Origin: Bacteroidales bacterium
Lineage (GTDB): Bacteria > Bacteroidota > Bacteroidia > Bacteroidales > UBA7960
NCBI GenBank assembly: GCA_019429055.1
Contig: JAHYJP010000005.1
Coordinates: 1-53,186, forward strand
DNA: 53,186 nt
Reading direction: 5' to 3'
The notes beneath the pieces are model-generated. The model saw only the letters and a list, made by a program, of their open reading frames with translations, did no database searches and was not told the DNA's origin. Both the position numbers and the translations under genes were made by a program. Positions 1 through 9,512 of this stretch are shown one piece after another; positions within the stretch are counted from its first letter, which is position 1; the number at the start of each line of letters is the position of its first letter.

Positions 1-1
1 A

Positions 2-388
2 AGAGATTTTTATTTCAGTAATAACATTTTTGAGGTTGCAGTTATTGGTGAGGTTTATGCACCAAAACTTCATAGTGCATTTCCATTCGATTTTTACGCT
101 TATGTTGGATTGGCAGGTTTTTATCATAATCCTGACCTGACTGTGCCGGATCCTGATAATTTCCAATTTGATAATTATAGTAATTTTCAACCTGCAATTC
201 CTATGGGAATTGGCGGATACTACGTAATCAGCACTGATTTCAGGGTAGGATTTGAAATTGGTTGGAGAAAAACCTTCTTTGATTATCTTGATGGTTTTAC
301 CCGCCCGTGGAGCACAGGAAATGACAGTTATTATTTTACCAAGATAAAATTCAGCTATTTTATCCCTGATATGGTAAGGCGCTGGTAG
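2..388 (+). CDS. Outer-membrane beta-barrel protein, C-terminal part (5' end outside window)
   Basis: The reading frame is open from base 2, so this is the 3' end of a gene starting upstream. The roughly 128 visible residues alternate aromatic and polar positions as in outer-membrane beta strands. They align by eye with the C-terminus of the next gene: IPMG(I/L)G, then (R/L)-x-G-(F/Y)-E-(I/F)-GWR and YLDG. The pair is therefore a tandem duplication. This copy ends in a short IPDMVRRW extension instead of the aromatic end of its neighbour. Ligand and role are unknown; a porin-like or structural surface protein is an inference. Confidence 0.75.
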   Translation, partial: RDFYFSNNIFEVAVIGEVYAPKLHSAFPFDFYAYVGLAGFYHNPDLTVPDPDNFQFDNYSNFQPAIPMGIGGYYVISTDFRVGFEIGWRKTFFDYLDGFTRPWSTGNDSYYFTKIKFSYFIPDMVRRW

Positions 389-496
389 TTTTTAAAAAGG
401 ATTTTTTAAAAAAATTAGTCGACTTTCATTTTTTATTTTGCATTCGTTCCTAATAAATACAGTATACAATTTGCAAATTTTAAACCTCCCCAAAAA

Positions 497-1492
497 ATGC
501 ATAGGTATTTGAGATTTGTTTTTCTATTGGTTTTCACAGTATTCATGGCCAATGAAAACGCAGCTGCTTCACATGAAAAACTAAGTTCCGGGCAGGATCT
601 GGCAATTGAAACTCTAAACACAATCAATCAGTTTTCTGAGTATTCTCAACTTCAATTGCAGGATAATTTTTTCAGACGATTATTTGGCTCAAGAAAAACA
701 AAGGCAGAAAGAGCCAGCCGATCTCAAAGACATGCATCCAGACCCCAACGGTATACTCCACCTCCAAGTCAAAGCCAGGATCCGCAATCGCATAGCTCGA
801 GATCATCCAATGCATCAGCTTCTTCAGGCAATCAGTCAGTTCGAAATCAGCCCAAGCCACCATTGCATACATCATTGCGAGATCAATATTATGCCCTGGG
901 TTTATGGGAAATAGGTCTTTCGTTGGGTACAGCACATACCATTACAGATATTGCTGAAAATAAAGGTTTGGGATTCAATGAGTTTGCCGACTATCATACG
1001 AATAATTTTAACTTTAAGTTCGGTTTTTTTACCAGGTATATAATGAATAATTGGTTTGCGTTGAGCCTGGGAATGGATTATGCCAATCTTTCGGGGCAAG
1101 TTCCTTTTGGTGAAAATTTGCCGGAGAATGTTCCCTTCCGCTTTACTAACGATATTTTTGAGTTCTATGCCAAAACTGAACTTATGTTGCCTGCTTTATC
1201 AAGAAGCCCTTTTGATTTGTATGGTTTTGTTGGCATAGGGTTATTTTTCAGCGATGCCCGCGTTTTTGATGTCAGAGATCATATTGTTGAGTCTGATGTT
1301 GATTACAGCCAGGTTCAACCGGTAATCCCAATGGGTTTAGGTTTTTCCTACAAACTTCCCAATGGTTTGCGATTAGGCTATGAATTTGGTTGGCGCAATA
1401 CCATTTTCCACTACCTCGATGGAGTAAGGATGACCCGCGATAACTACGACAATTATTTCTTCAACAGCTTGAAAATCAGTTATGGATTCTGA
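497..1492 (+). CDS. Outer-membrane beta-barrel protein with Ser/Gln-rich linker
   Basis: A protein of 331 residues with an N-terminal hydrophobic signal sequence (about residues 4-24). A low-complexity Arg/Ser/Gln/Pro segment follows (about 65-125), then a beta-barrel region (about 135-331) rich in aromatic-glycine strands, ending in the aromatic residue expected for Bam-assembled proteins. The barrel matches the truncated gene just upstream. The linker may span periplasm or peptidoglycan, which is inference. The ATG is chosen because it starts directly at the signal peptide. No specific substrate can be assigned. Confidence 0.75.
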   Translation: MHRYLRFVFLLVFTVFMANENAAASHEKLSSGQDLAIETLNTINQFSEYSQLQLQDNFFRRLFGSRKTKAERASRSQRHASRPQRYTPPPSQSQDPQSHSSRSSNASASSGNQSVRNQPKPPLHTSLRDQYYALGLWEIGLSLGTAHTITDIAENKGLGFNEFADYHTNNFNFKFGFFTRYIMNNWFALSLGMDYANLSGQVPFGENLPENVPFRFTNDIFEFYAKTELMLPALSRSPFDLYGFVGIGLFFSDARVFDVRDHIVESDVDYSQVQPVIPMGLGFSYKLPNGLRLGYEFGWRNTIFHYLDGVRMTRDNYDNYFFNSLKISYGF

Positions 1493-1579
1493 TTTCTGCT
1501 TCTTAATTTTCCTGAAAAAACCCTCCTGATTGGCAGATATTTATTATATTGCGGGCCAGCATGTAATATTATATCTGAT

Positions 1580-2914
1580 ATGGAAAAATCCAGACTTAAC
1601 TCCGGTTTAAAAATAATGTTTTTATTGTTGTTTACCGCTTGGACATTAATTTCACAAGGTGGTAAAGATCTTGAGAAATTCATCAAAGATCAGGCAATAC
1701 CACTTTCCGAATCAAGCGACCTTGATATGCTTATTAGTGCTGCCGATGGCAGCAGGCTTGTACTGTTGGGTGAAGCAAGTCATGGCACTTATGAATATTA
1801 TTTGTGGCGCGATGTGATAAGCCGACGATTGATTGCTGAAAAGGATTTTAATTTTATTGCGGTTGAAGGTGATTTTGCCAGTCTTTATGAGTTAAATCGC
1901 TATGTTAAAGATATGCCGGGTGCAGCAAATTCTGCTCGCGATGTGCTTGAAAGCCTTGATCGCTGGCCACAATGGATGTGGGGCAATGAAGAGGTACTGG
2001 CACTGGCCGAATGGCTGAGGGAGTATAATGATCCATTACCCACAGACCGGAAAGTCGGCTTCTATGGAATGGATGTATATGATGAATGGAGATCTAAAGA
2101 TGCTGTTCTTGACTTTTTGCGTGAGCATGACAGTGAAATTTATAGTCAGGTAAGCAATCATTATAGCTGCTTTAAACCGTATGATCGGGATAGCTGGTCC
2201 TATGCACGTGGAGTTCAGCAGGGTCGTCCCGATTGTTCAAACCATACACTGGCAGTTGTTGAACTTATCAAAAGTTCAAGAGACCAGTTCAATGATTTAC
2301 CCGATTCTGAATATTTTTATTTGCTGCAGAATGCTTATGTAAAGCACAATGCTGAAAAGTTTTACAGGAAGTCGGCCACACGCCGCGATGCTTCATCGTG
2401 GAATTCAAGGGTACACCATATGCATGAAACTGTTAACCGGTTACTTGATCTTTACGGTGAAGAATCATCAGGCATAGTATGGGCGCACAATACGCATATT
2501 GGAGATGCCCGATTTACTGATATGTTTAATGCTGGAAATCAGAATATTGGTGAGTTAAGCAGAGTTTATCACGGCCCGGAAAATATTTTTAGTGTGGGAT
2601 TTACTACATACAAAGGCAAGGTAATGGCAGGCGCCCAATGGGGAAGCCGGCAGCAGGTAAAAAGAATTGCTTCGGCCCGCCGGAATAGTGTGGAATATGT
2701 TATGAATAAAACAGGCCTGCCGGCCTTTTACCTGCTTTTTGATGATGAAGATCGCACCCATGACAAGTTTATGGAACCCCGCGGACATAGAGCGGTTGGT
2801 GTTGTTTATAATCCTGTTAATGAACCCAGGCAGTATGTAAATACCATTTTACCTTTGCGCTACGATGCTTTCATCTTTTTTCACGAAACCCAGGCGCTTA
2901 ACCCTCTCAGGTAG
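1580..2914 (+). CDS. Erythromycin esterase family protein
   Basis: A protein of 444 residues, the usual size for the erythromycin esterase/EreA-like family. The N-terminal hydrophobic stretch (about residues 11-25) suggests export or membrane anchoring. Family hallmarks are GEASHGT (64-70, with Glu65 and His68), AVEGDF (94-99), the WMWGNEEV region (about 132-139), FYGMDVY (161-167) and WAHNTHIGDAR (301-311). Known members open macrolide lactones, but most genomic homologues have no proven substrate, so resistance should not be assumed. It converges on the response regulator with only 13 bases between stop codons and no obvious terminator. Confidence 0.85.
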   Translation: MEKSRLNSGLKIMFLLLFTAWTLISQGGKDLEKFIKDQAIPLSESSDLDMLISAADGSRLVLLGEASHGTYEYYLWRDVISRRLIAEKDFNFIAVEGDFASLYELNRYVKDMPGAANSARDVLESLDRWPQWMWGNEEVLALAEWLREYNDPLPTDRKVGFYGMDVYDEWRSKDAVLDFLREHDSEIYSQVSNHYSCFKPYDRDSWSYARGVQQGRPDCSNHTLAVVELIKSSRDQFNDLPDSEYFYLLQNAYVKHNAEKFYRKSATRRDASSWNSRVHHMHETVNRLLDLYGEESSGIVWAHNTHIGDARFTDMFNAGNQNIGELSRVYHGPENIFSVGFTTYKGKVMAGAQWGSRQQVKRIASARRNSVEYVMNKTGLPAFYLLFDDEDRTHDKFMEPRGHRAVGVVYNPVNEPRQYVNTILPLRYDAFIFFHETQALNPLR

Positions 2915-2927
2915 TTCTTGCACAGAA

Positions 2928-4112
2928 TTATTTCATACTGTTTTTTATGCCGCTTAATGGCTGGGCAAAGGTTTCAACATCTTCGCCTGTAATGGTTTTA
3001 TCACAGAGGATAGCCAGCCGTTCTACAACATTTCTTAACTCCCTGATGTTTCCGGTCCATGTAATTTTCTGCAGGGCTTTGTGTGCATCTTCAGTAAACT
3101 CGCGCGGTGCCATGCTGTTTTCCTGGACGATTTGTTCAAGAAAGTGGTTGGCCAGCAAGGGTATGTCATCAATTCTTTCATTAAGCGATGGTACTGGAAT
3201 GAGGATTACACTAAGCCGATGATAGAGATCTTCACGGAAATTTCCCGACTGAATTTCCTTCTGAATATCCTTATTGGTAGCAGCCACAACTCTTACATCA
3301 ACAGGTATTTCTTTCTCACCACCTACCCGGTTAATTTTATTTTCCTGTAAAGCTCTTAAAACCTTGGCCTGGGCTGCCAGGCTCATATCACCAATTTCAT
3401 CCAGAAACAATGTGCCTCCGGTGGCCAGTTCAAAATTTCCTTTCTTCTGTTTAATTGCGGAGGTAAATGATCCTTTTTCATGCCCGAAAAGTTCACTTTC
3501 AATAAGTTCAGATGGAATAGCAGCACAGTTAACCTCTACAAACGGGCCTTTCGACCTGTTGCTTAACTCATGCAGCCACCTGGCTACCAGCTCTTTCCCT
3601 GTGCCGTTGGGTCCGGTAATAAAAATACGTGCGTCAGTAGGAGCCACTCTTCTTATCATCTCCTTGATCTGATTTATGGCAGGTGATTCGCCAATCATGT
3701 CATAGGTTTTGCTCACCTTACGCTTAAGCACTTTGGTTTCTTTTACCAGAAGACTTTTATCCATTGCATTTCGCAAAGTGATAAGCATACGATTGATATC
3801 AGGTGGTTTGGAAATAAAGTCATAGGCTCCCTTTTTTATAGACTCAACAGCGGTTTCAACGGTGCCATGGCCTGTAATCATTACTACGGTGTTGTCCGGA
3901 TTGTCTTCCATGAGTTTTTCCAGCACCTCCATGCCATCCATCCGGGGCATCTTAATATCACACAGTATCACATCGTATTTACTGTTTTGTGCCATTTCAA
4001 GACCCTCGATGCCATCTTCGGCCAGGTCTACATCAAATTTTTCGTATTCAAGAATATCCTTGAGGGTGTTTCGTATACTTCTTTCGTCGTCAATAACCAG
4101 GATTTTCGGCAT
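2928..4112 (-). CDS. Sigma-54-type response regulator lacking the C-terminal HTH
   Basis: A protein of 394 residues with a receiver domain (about 1-120: acidic pair Asp8/Asp9, phospho-acceptor Asp52, Thr80, Lys102) and a sigma-54 AAA+ ATPase domain (about 138-370). Walker A is GPNGTGK (167-173), Walker B is in GGTLFLDE (232-239), and the R-finger region is FREDLYHRL (292-300). The sigma-54 contact loop, normally GAFTGA, reads GSFTSA (214-219). The protein stops about 20 residues after the AAA+ lid, so the Fis-type DNA-binding domain of NtrC/AtoC is absent. It lies 32 bases after the Ppx/GppA gene, probably in one transcript. Its sensor kinase is not in the window. Confidence 0.9.
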   Translation of the reverse strand: MPKILVIDDERSIRNTLKDILEYEKFDVDLAEDGIEGLEMAQNSKYDVILCDIKMPRMDGMEVLEKLMEDNPDNTVVMITGHGTVETAVESIKKGAYDFISKPPDINRMLITLRNAMDKSLLVKETKVLKRKVSKTYDMIGESPAINQIKEMIRRVAPTDARIFITGPNGTGKELVARWLHELSNRSKGPFVEVNCAAIPSELIESELFGHEKGSFTSAIKQKKGNFELATGGTLFLDEIGDMSLAAQAKVLRALQENKINRVGGEKEIPVDVRVVAATNKDIQKEIQSGNFREDLYHRLSVILIPVPSLNERIDDIPLLANHFLEQIVQENSMAPREFTEDAHKALQKITWTGNIRELRNVVERLAILCDKTITGEDVETFAQPLSGIKNSMK

Positions 4113-4144
4113 AGTAAAAGAGTGGGGGGTTAATATTAATTTTA

Positions 4145-5077
4145 TTAAAGGGCAATCCTGCCTGAAATTAAATCAGCAAGTACACCTTCCTTAAGTGCGA
4201 AGCCTGAATAAGTCATGTTTTTGATTTTGTGACGTTTCTTTACAAAACGGATGAAAATACTTGCAAAAACGATGGTATCTGCCCGGTATTCGACAAGTCC
4301 GGGCATGGCTTTTCTTTCGGCTTCGGTACTGGCAATTAGTTTTTGGTGCAGATTTTTAAAATCACCGTAATCAAAATTATAAATATCTCCCAGGGGTTGA
4401 TTGTCATTCTTTTCAGCTTTAATCATATCAGCGAGTGATTCAAATGAACCTGAGCACCCAATAAGCGTATCAACCTGATGTTTTTTTAGCTGTGTGTTCA
4501 AAGGTTTAAGCATATCCCTGAAGTGCTCCTTGAGATTTTTTTCCTGTTCGGGTGTAAGGGGATCCGATGGCTGAAACTGCTGAATCAGGCGGGATGCCCC
4601 CAGGTCAAAACTTCTTTTCCACAACACCTGGTCCTCTGAAGCAATAATAAACTCGGTGCTTCCCCCACCAATATCCATGATAAGGATAGGTTGTGGAAGG
4701 TTGTCGAGAGAAAGCCTGACTCCTTTGTAAATGTACTGGGCCTCTGTATCACCATTGAGAACCTGGATGATTATGCCGGTTTTTTCCTGTATTTTTTTTA
4801 CAAATTCCGGCCCGTTCAGAGTACTCCTTACAGCAGATGTTGCAAATGCGTGTATACTTTCTGCCTTATATTTTTTGGCAATTTTTACCAGTTCGATGAA
4901 GGTTTTTATACCGCGTTCAAAAGGTTTTTTGGCAATTTTGTTGTCGGGCATTCCACCTTCGCCCAGTTTAACACTTTTCTTGGTATTAAGCAGAATTTTA
5001 TAACCTTCGTTGACCTGTATATCTGCAACAAGAAGATTAAAGGTATTGGTACCACAGTCTATTATAGCAGCGGTCAT
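4145..5077 (-). CDS. Ppx/GppA family phosphatase (exopolyphosphatase/pppGpp phosphatase)
   Basis: A protein of 310 residues, the length of the short ASKHA-fold Ppx/GppA enzymes without a C-terminal HD-like domain. It has the first phosphate loop DCGTNTFNLL (7-16), the catalytic-Glu region NGDTEAQ (108-114) and the second loop DIGGGSTEF (135-143). Family members release phosphate from polyphosphate or convert pppGpp to ppGpp; sequence alone does not say which. It precedes the response regulator by 32 bases and follows the ABC exporter genes, so it may link phosphate or stress signalling to that regulator (inference). Confidence 0.9.
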   Translation of the reverse strand: MTAAIIDCGTNTFNLLVADIQVNEGYKILLNTKKSVKLGEGGMPDNKIAKKPFERGIKTFIELVKIAKKYKAESIHAFATSAVRSTLNGPEFVKKIQEKTGIIIQVLNGDTEAQYIYKGVRLSLDNLPQPILIMDIGGGSTEFIIASEDQVLWKRSFDLGASRLIQQFQPSDPLTPEQEKNLKEHFRDMLKPLNTQLKKHQVDTLIGCSGSFESLADMIKAEKNDNQPLGDIYNFDYGDFKNLHQKLIASTEAERKAMPGLVEYRADTIVFASIFIRFVKKRHKIKNMTYSGFALKEGVLADLISGRIAL

Positions 5078-5168
5078 GGGTTATTTAATTAATGGTTGAA
5101 TACTAGATTTTACAAAGATAAGAAAGCCTGTAATGTTAATGATGACTTTTTAGGTGAATTATTGAAAA

Positions 5169-6509
5169 TCAGCCAGTACGTCTGACCCAATTCCACAATT
5201 CTTTATATGAAACTTTCTTACCATACATAAGGATACCGGTGCGGTATATCTTTGCTGCAAGCCATGTTGTTCCCAGAAACCCTGCAATCAGCAATATAAC
5301 AGAAAGCCATAAATCAAACCAGGGAACCCCGAAAGGAATTCTTACCATCATAATTATGGGTGATGTAAATGGTATGATGGAAAGCCAGAATGCCACAGGC
5401 CCTGCCGGGTTATTCATAACCATTTGTGCCATTACAATAGAAAAAATCATGGGTATAGTTATGGGCAGCATAAATTGTTGCGTATCAGCTTCATTATCCA
5501 CAGCCGACCCTATTGCTGCAAAAAGTGCGGCATAGAGCAGGTATCCTCCCAGAAAGTAAAAGATGAAACTCAGGATCATTACTTTATAATTAATGGCCCG
5601 CAGGGCTTCCATTATTTGCCCGGCAGGAGTATTTTGCTGCTGTATCTGCTGCATTTGTTGTTGCACTTCTGCCGGATTAAGCGACTGTGAAGAACTTGTA
5701 TAAATATTCTCCTGGGGAGTAAATCTGAATACTTCGGGCATGGCAGCCGAAACTGCACCAACTATTGCAAAGGTCAGAAAAATCCATATCAGAAATTGTG
5801 TAAGACCCACCATGGCAATTCCCACAATTTTACCCATCATTAACTGGAAAGGCTTTACCGATGAAACTATGATCTCCACAATACGGTTTGATTTTTCCTC
5901 CATTACGCCTCTCATTACCTGTGCGCCAAATAAAAACACAAAGAAATAAATCAGGATGCCACCAAATATTCCCAGACCCATGCTTACCTCGGGATAGTCA
6001 GTTTGCTCATGCCCGTCTCTGAGCATTCTTATGGCCGTAATACTGATTTTGGTTTCCGTTGCTTTCAAAACTTCCGGATCGATACCTGCATGAGCAAGTT
6101 TCATTAGTTCAAATTCGTTTCTCAGGATACTTTCCATGTAAAGTTTTGCATTCATATTAATTGCTTTTTCAGTGAAAAGCCGCAAGGTTGATGGCGCCTG
6201 AAAAGCTGTAGCTGGTATATGTAATACGGCATCAAACTTATTGGCTTTCATAAGTTCAATGGCCGAATCGACATCTATATTTATATCAGTGAACTTTACA
6301 TTGTTGGCATCAACAAACTCTCTAGAGAAAAGGCGGGTATCGTCAACAATAGCAACTTCGTAAACACTGTCAGACATCCGGGCAATAAAAACCGGTACGA
6401 TCATAAGTGCCGCCATCAGTAAAGGTCCCAGGATTGTCATAACAATGAAGGATTTTTTTCTTACCCGGCTCAGGTATTCACGTTTTATTATGGTGAAGGT
6501 TTTGTTCAT
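5169..6509 (-). CDS. ABC-2 type transporter permease (NatB-like)
   Basis: A protein of 446 residues. One N-terminal membrane helix (about 20-45) is followed by a large extracytoplasmic domain (about 46-175) and then several C-terminal membrane helices, the layout of NatB/YhaP-type ABC-2 permeases. A Gln-rich stretch rich in QQ pairs (about residues 280-300) sits between membrane segments. It lies 34 bases after its likely ATPase partner. NatAB exporters expel sodium or small molecules, but the substrate here is unknown. Confidence 0.88.
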   Translation of the reverse strand: MNKTFTIIKREYLSRVRKKSFIVMTILGPLLMAALMIVPVFIARMSDSVYEVAIVDDTRLFSREFVDANNVKFTDINIDVDSAIELMKANKFDAVLHIPATAFQAPSTLRLFTEKAINMNAKLYMESILRNEFELMKLAHAGIDPEVLKATETKISITAIRMLRDGHEQTDYPEVSMGLGIFGGILIYFFVFLFGAQVMRGVMEEKSNRIVEIIVSSVKPFQLMMGKIVGIAMVGLTQFLIWIFLTFAIVGAVSAAMPEVFRFTPQENIYTSSSQSLNPAEVQQQMQQIQQQNTPAGQIMEALRAINYKVMILSFIFYFLGGYLLYAALFAAIGSAVDNEADTQQFMLPITIPMIFSIVMAQMVMNNPAGPVAFWLSIIPFTSPIIMMVRIPFGVPWFDLWLSVILLIAGFLGTTWLAAKIYRTGILMYGKKVSYKELWNWVRRTG

Positions 6510-6543
6510 TGTTTATGAAGTGAATGTATTTGCGTGGATTTTA

Positions 6544-7521
6544 CTACTGAGTATCTATATCCATATGTAGTTTCAGATCTTCTTTCTTTAATTCCTGTGG
6601 GTATTTTCCGGTTACAGTTTTTATGAAAATATCATTCATGCTGGGTAGCTCTTCCTGGAAACCATGAAAATGCACCGATGGTAAAATATGCTTTATCAGA
6701 TCATTTGCATTGTATCCTTCATCAATTCTTACCTTAGCCCTTACTATGCCATCCTTGCCGTTTTCGTATCTGAGAACTTTGGCCACAGGCGAAAGAATCT
6801 CTTCCATGGGTTTTTTCAGATCGCCTATTTCGAGTGTGAATATCCTGTTGGAATGAGCTTTTTTAATTTCGTCAAGCTTTCCGTCCAGTATTTTTTCTGA
6901 TTTATTGATTAATGCAATATGATCGCACAATTCTTCAACGGAACTCATATTGTGGGTTGAAAAAATAATACTGGTTCCCTGGTCCCTCAGCTTCAGAATT
7001 TCCGATTTTAGTAAGTTTACGTTTATGGGATCGAAACCACTGAAGGGTTCATCAAATATCAGCAATTCAGGTTTGTGCAGTATGGTAATGATAAACTGTA
7101 CTTTTTGCTGCATTCCCTTCGATAGTTCTTCAACCTTGCGGTCCCACCAAGGCAGAAGATCAAATTTCTCGAACCATTCCTTCAGGCTTTTACGGGCTTC
7201 TTTGCTTTCAACATTTTTAAGACGGGCAAGATAAAGGGCTTGCTCACCTACTTTCATCTTTTTATATAACCCACGTTCTTCAGGCAGATATCCTATCCTT
7301 GCAATATGTTTTGCAGTGAGTCTTTCACCATTGAAAAAAAGCTTTCCCTGGTCGGGGGAAATGATCTGGTTTATGATACGGATAAGAGTTGTTTTACCGG
7401 CACCATTGGGTCCTAATAGTCCGAAAATTCCTTTTCCGGGCACCGAAATACTGACATCTGTAAGGGCCTGATGTTTTTCGTACTGTTTGTAAATATTTTC
7501 TGCCTGAAAAATATATTCCAT
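6544..7521 (-). CDS. ABC transporter ATP-binding protein (NatA-like)
   Basis: A single ABC nucleotide-binding domain (about residues 1-215) with Walker A GPNGAGKTT, signature LSKGMQQKVQ, Walker B LLIFDEP and the switch His in FSTHNMSS, followed by a DUF4162-like C-terminal regulatory domain. An in-frame GTG lies three codons upstream at 7530, but the ATG at 7521 directly precedes the conserved N-terminal strand and is preferred. It pairs with the permease immediately downstream to form a NatAB-type exporter on the inner membrane. Confidence 0.92.
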   Translation of the reverse strand: MEYIFQAENIYKQYEKHQALTDVSISVPGKGIFGLLGPNGAGKTTLIRIINQIISPDQGKLFFNGERLTAKHIARIGYLPEERGLYKKMKVGEQALYLARLKNVESKEARKSLKEWFEKFDLLPWWDRKVEELSKGMQQKVQFIITILHKPELLIFDEPFSGFDPINVNLLKSEILKLRDQGTSIIFSTHNMSSVEELCDHIALINKSEKILDGKLDEIKKAHSNRIFTLEIGDLKKPMEEILSPVAKVLRYENGKDGIVRAKVRIDEGYNANDLIKHILPSVHFHGFQEELPSMNDIFIKTVTGKYPQELKKEDLKLHMDIDTQ

Positions 7522-7589
7522 AAGCCTCACTAAGGTGGATAACGGTTGAGATTATTCTTTGTTTCAAAAAAGTTTCTTACCCGAAATTC

Positions 7590-8747
7590 CTAATTAAAAT
7601 AATCCTTCATCCTTTCAAAAAAGCTTTTATCGCTTTTCTGTGGTTTGGGTTTGAAACTATCGGAACCTGCCAGATTTTCAAGAATTTGCTTTTCCTCTTT
7701 ACTAATGTTCTGGGGTGTCCATACATTGATATTAACGAGTAAATCACCTCTTCCGTATGCATTTACCGATGGCAGTCCTTTTCCTTTGAGTCTTAATACT
7801 TTGCTTGATTGTGTACCGGGATCAATTTTTATTCGGGCTTTTCCCTCAAGTGTAGGTACTTCGATAGTGGTACCCAGTGCAGCTTCAGGGAAACTTATAT
7901 AATGATCATACAATAAATTGTTTCCGTCGCGGATAAGACTTTCATGTTTTATTTCCTCAATTAAAATGATGAGATCTCCTGGTATTCCACCTCGTGCTGC
8001 CGCATTACCTTTTCCACTCATTGACATTTGCATGCCCTCACCCACACCGGCAGGTATGTTTATAGTAATTACTTCCTCACCTTTTACAATTCCGTTTCCG
8101 TAGCAGGTATTACATTTTTCAGTTATGGTTTGGCCTTCGCCACCACATGAAGGGCATGTGGATGCTGTTTGCATCTGGCCCAGGAAGGTATTGGTTACAC
8201 GGGTTACTCTACCTGATCCGTTACAGGTTGAGCAGGTATTGAATGAGCTTCCACCTTTTGCACCACTACCTTTACATGTTTGACAGGAAACATATTTGGA
8301 GACTTTGATCTTTTTCTCAACACCCTTTAAAATCTCTTCAAGCGTGAGTTTTACCTTTATGCGGAGGTTGGATCCTTTGTTAACTCTACGGGTTCTTGTG
8401 CTCCCGCCAAACCCGCCGCCAAATCCGCCACCAAAAGCGCTTCCGAAAATATCACCGAACTGGCTGAATATGTCTTCCATAGACATACCACCGCCAAAGC
8501 CCCCATAACCCTGTCCTCCGTTGCCCATACCTGCATGGCCATATCGATCATATCTGGCTTTTTTATCAGCATTACTGAGAACTTCATAAGCCTCTGCAGC
8601 TTCTTTAAACTTTTCCTCAGCATCTTTATCGCCGGGGTTTTTATCGGGGTGAAATTTCAACGCTTTCTGCCGGTAAGCTTTTTTAATTTCTTCCGCAGTA
8701 GCATTTTTTGATATTTCCAGTATGTCGTAATAGTCTCTTTTCGCCAT
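7590..8747 (-). CDS. dnaJ: Chaperone protein DnaJ
   Basis: A protein of 385 residues, a full-length type I Hsp40. It has the J domain with HPD at 33-35, a Gly/Phe-rich linker (about 75-120), a cysteine-rich domain with four CxxCxGxG-type repeats ([32 protein letters not shown]) and C-terminal substrate-binding beta domains. DnaJ delivers unfolded clients to DnaK and stimulates its ATPase. It lies 15 bases after grpE, so the co-chaperones are co-transcribed. dnaK is not in the window. Confidence 0.98.
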   Translation of the reverse strand: MAKRDYYDILEISKNATAEEIKKAYRQKALKFHPDKNPGDKDAEEKFKEAAEAYEVLSNADKKARYDRYGHAGMGNGGQGYGGFGGGMSMEDIFSQFGDIFGSAFGGGFGGGFGGSTRTRRVNKGSNLRIKVKLTLEEILKGVEKKIKVSKYVSCQTCKGSGAKGGSSFNTCSTCNGSGRVTRVTNTFLGQMQTASTCPSCGGEGQTITEKCNTCYGNGIVKGEEVITINIPAGVGEGMQMSMSGKGNAAARGGIPGDLIILIEEIKHESLIRDGNNLLYDHYISFPEAALGTTIEVPTLEGKARIKIDPGTQSSKVLRLKGKGLPSVNAYGRGDLLVNINVWTPQNISKEEKQILENLAGSDSFKPKPQKSDKSFFERMKDYFN

Positions 8748-8762
8748 TATCTTATCATGTTA

Positions 8763-9413
8763 TTAGTTTGCCACAACCACTTTGGCAAATCTTAGTACTT
8801 TTCCATTCAGAATATAACCTTTCTGAACTTCATCTATCACCTTGCCCTTATCTTTCTCATTTTCTGCCGGAATATGTGTGATTGCTTCGTGAAAATCCGT
8901 ATTGAATTCTTCGCCTAAGCAGGGAATCTCCTCGAGTCCTTTATGCTTCAATGTTGAATTGAGCTTGGTGCGGATAAGATTAAGACCTTCTGTTAGGGTT
9001 TCAAGATCAGGGTTTTCAATGGCTGATTTATAGGCTCTGTTCAAATCATCTACAACAGGCAAAATAGCTTCAATAATGCCGGCAGATGCAGTTTTGGTTA
9101 ATTCCTGCTTTTCTCTGATGGTTCTTTTTCTGAAATTATCAAACTCAGAAAACAACCTGAGGTATTTGTCGTTTAGCTCATTATTTTTCATTTGCAGGGT
9201 ATTTATCAGCAATTCTTTTTCATCGACAGGCTGGTCTTCGACCTGTTCATCAGTTTCAGCGTCACTTTCGGTTTTATCCTCTTCCTCTGCTAATTTATTT
9301 TCCGCATCATTTGATGCTTTGTCAGTTGTATGATTAGATTGTGACTTTTCGTCAGCTTTTTGAGAATCTTTTTCCTTGTTCAAGTCCTGTTTTTCTTTAT
9401 TATGCTTAATCAT
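8763..9413 (-). CDS. grpE: Nucleotide exchange factor GrpE
   Basis: A protein of 216 residues. The conserved GrpE part has the long dimerising helix (about 70-125, including the FDNFRKRT segment) and a C-terminal beta domain ending GKVLRFAKVVVAN. The N-terminal 70 or so residues are an acidic, disordered Lys/Glu/Asp/Ser tail, common in Bacteroidota GrpE. GrpE releases ADP from DnaK. It is encoded directly before dnaJ. The minus-strand sequence AAACTTTG near 9468 resembles a -7 promoter element but is one base off consensus. Confidence 0.96.
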   Translation of the reverse strand: MIKHNKEKQDLNKEKDSQKADEKSQSNHTTDKASNDAENKLAEEEDKTESDAETDEQVEDQPVDEKELLINTLQMKNNELNDKYLRLFSEFDNFRKRTIREKQELTKTASAGIIEAILPVVDDLNRAYKSAIENPDLETLTEGLNLIRTKLNSTLKHKGLEEIPCLGEEFNTDFHEAITHIPAENEKDKGKVIDEVQKGYILNGKVLRFAKVVVAN

Positions 9414-9512
9414 AGCTCTTTCCGGATGTTTAAAATTAGTAATATCATCAAGCTTTTGCTTATCAGCAAAGTTTTTGCCATCAATTAATAAGAGTCAAAT
9501 TGTCAGTTTACT

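Noticed and set aside
1580-2914. Macrolide resistance gene
   Set aside because: The family motif is present, but most chromosomal erythromycin-esterase-like proteins have unknown substrates and there is no mobile-element context.
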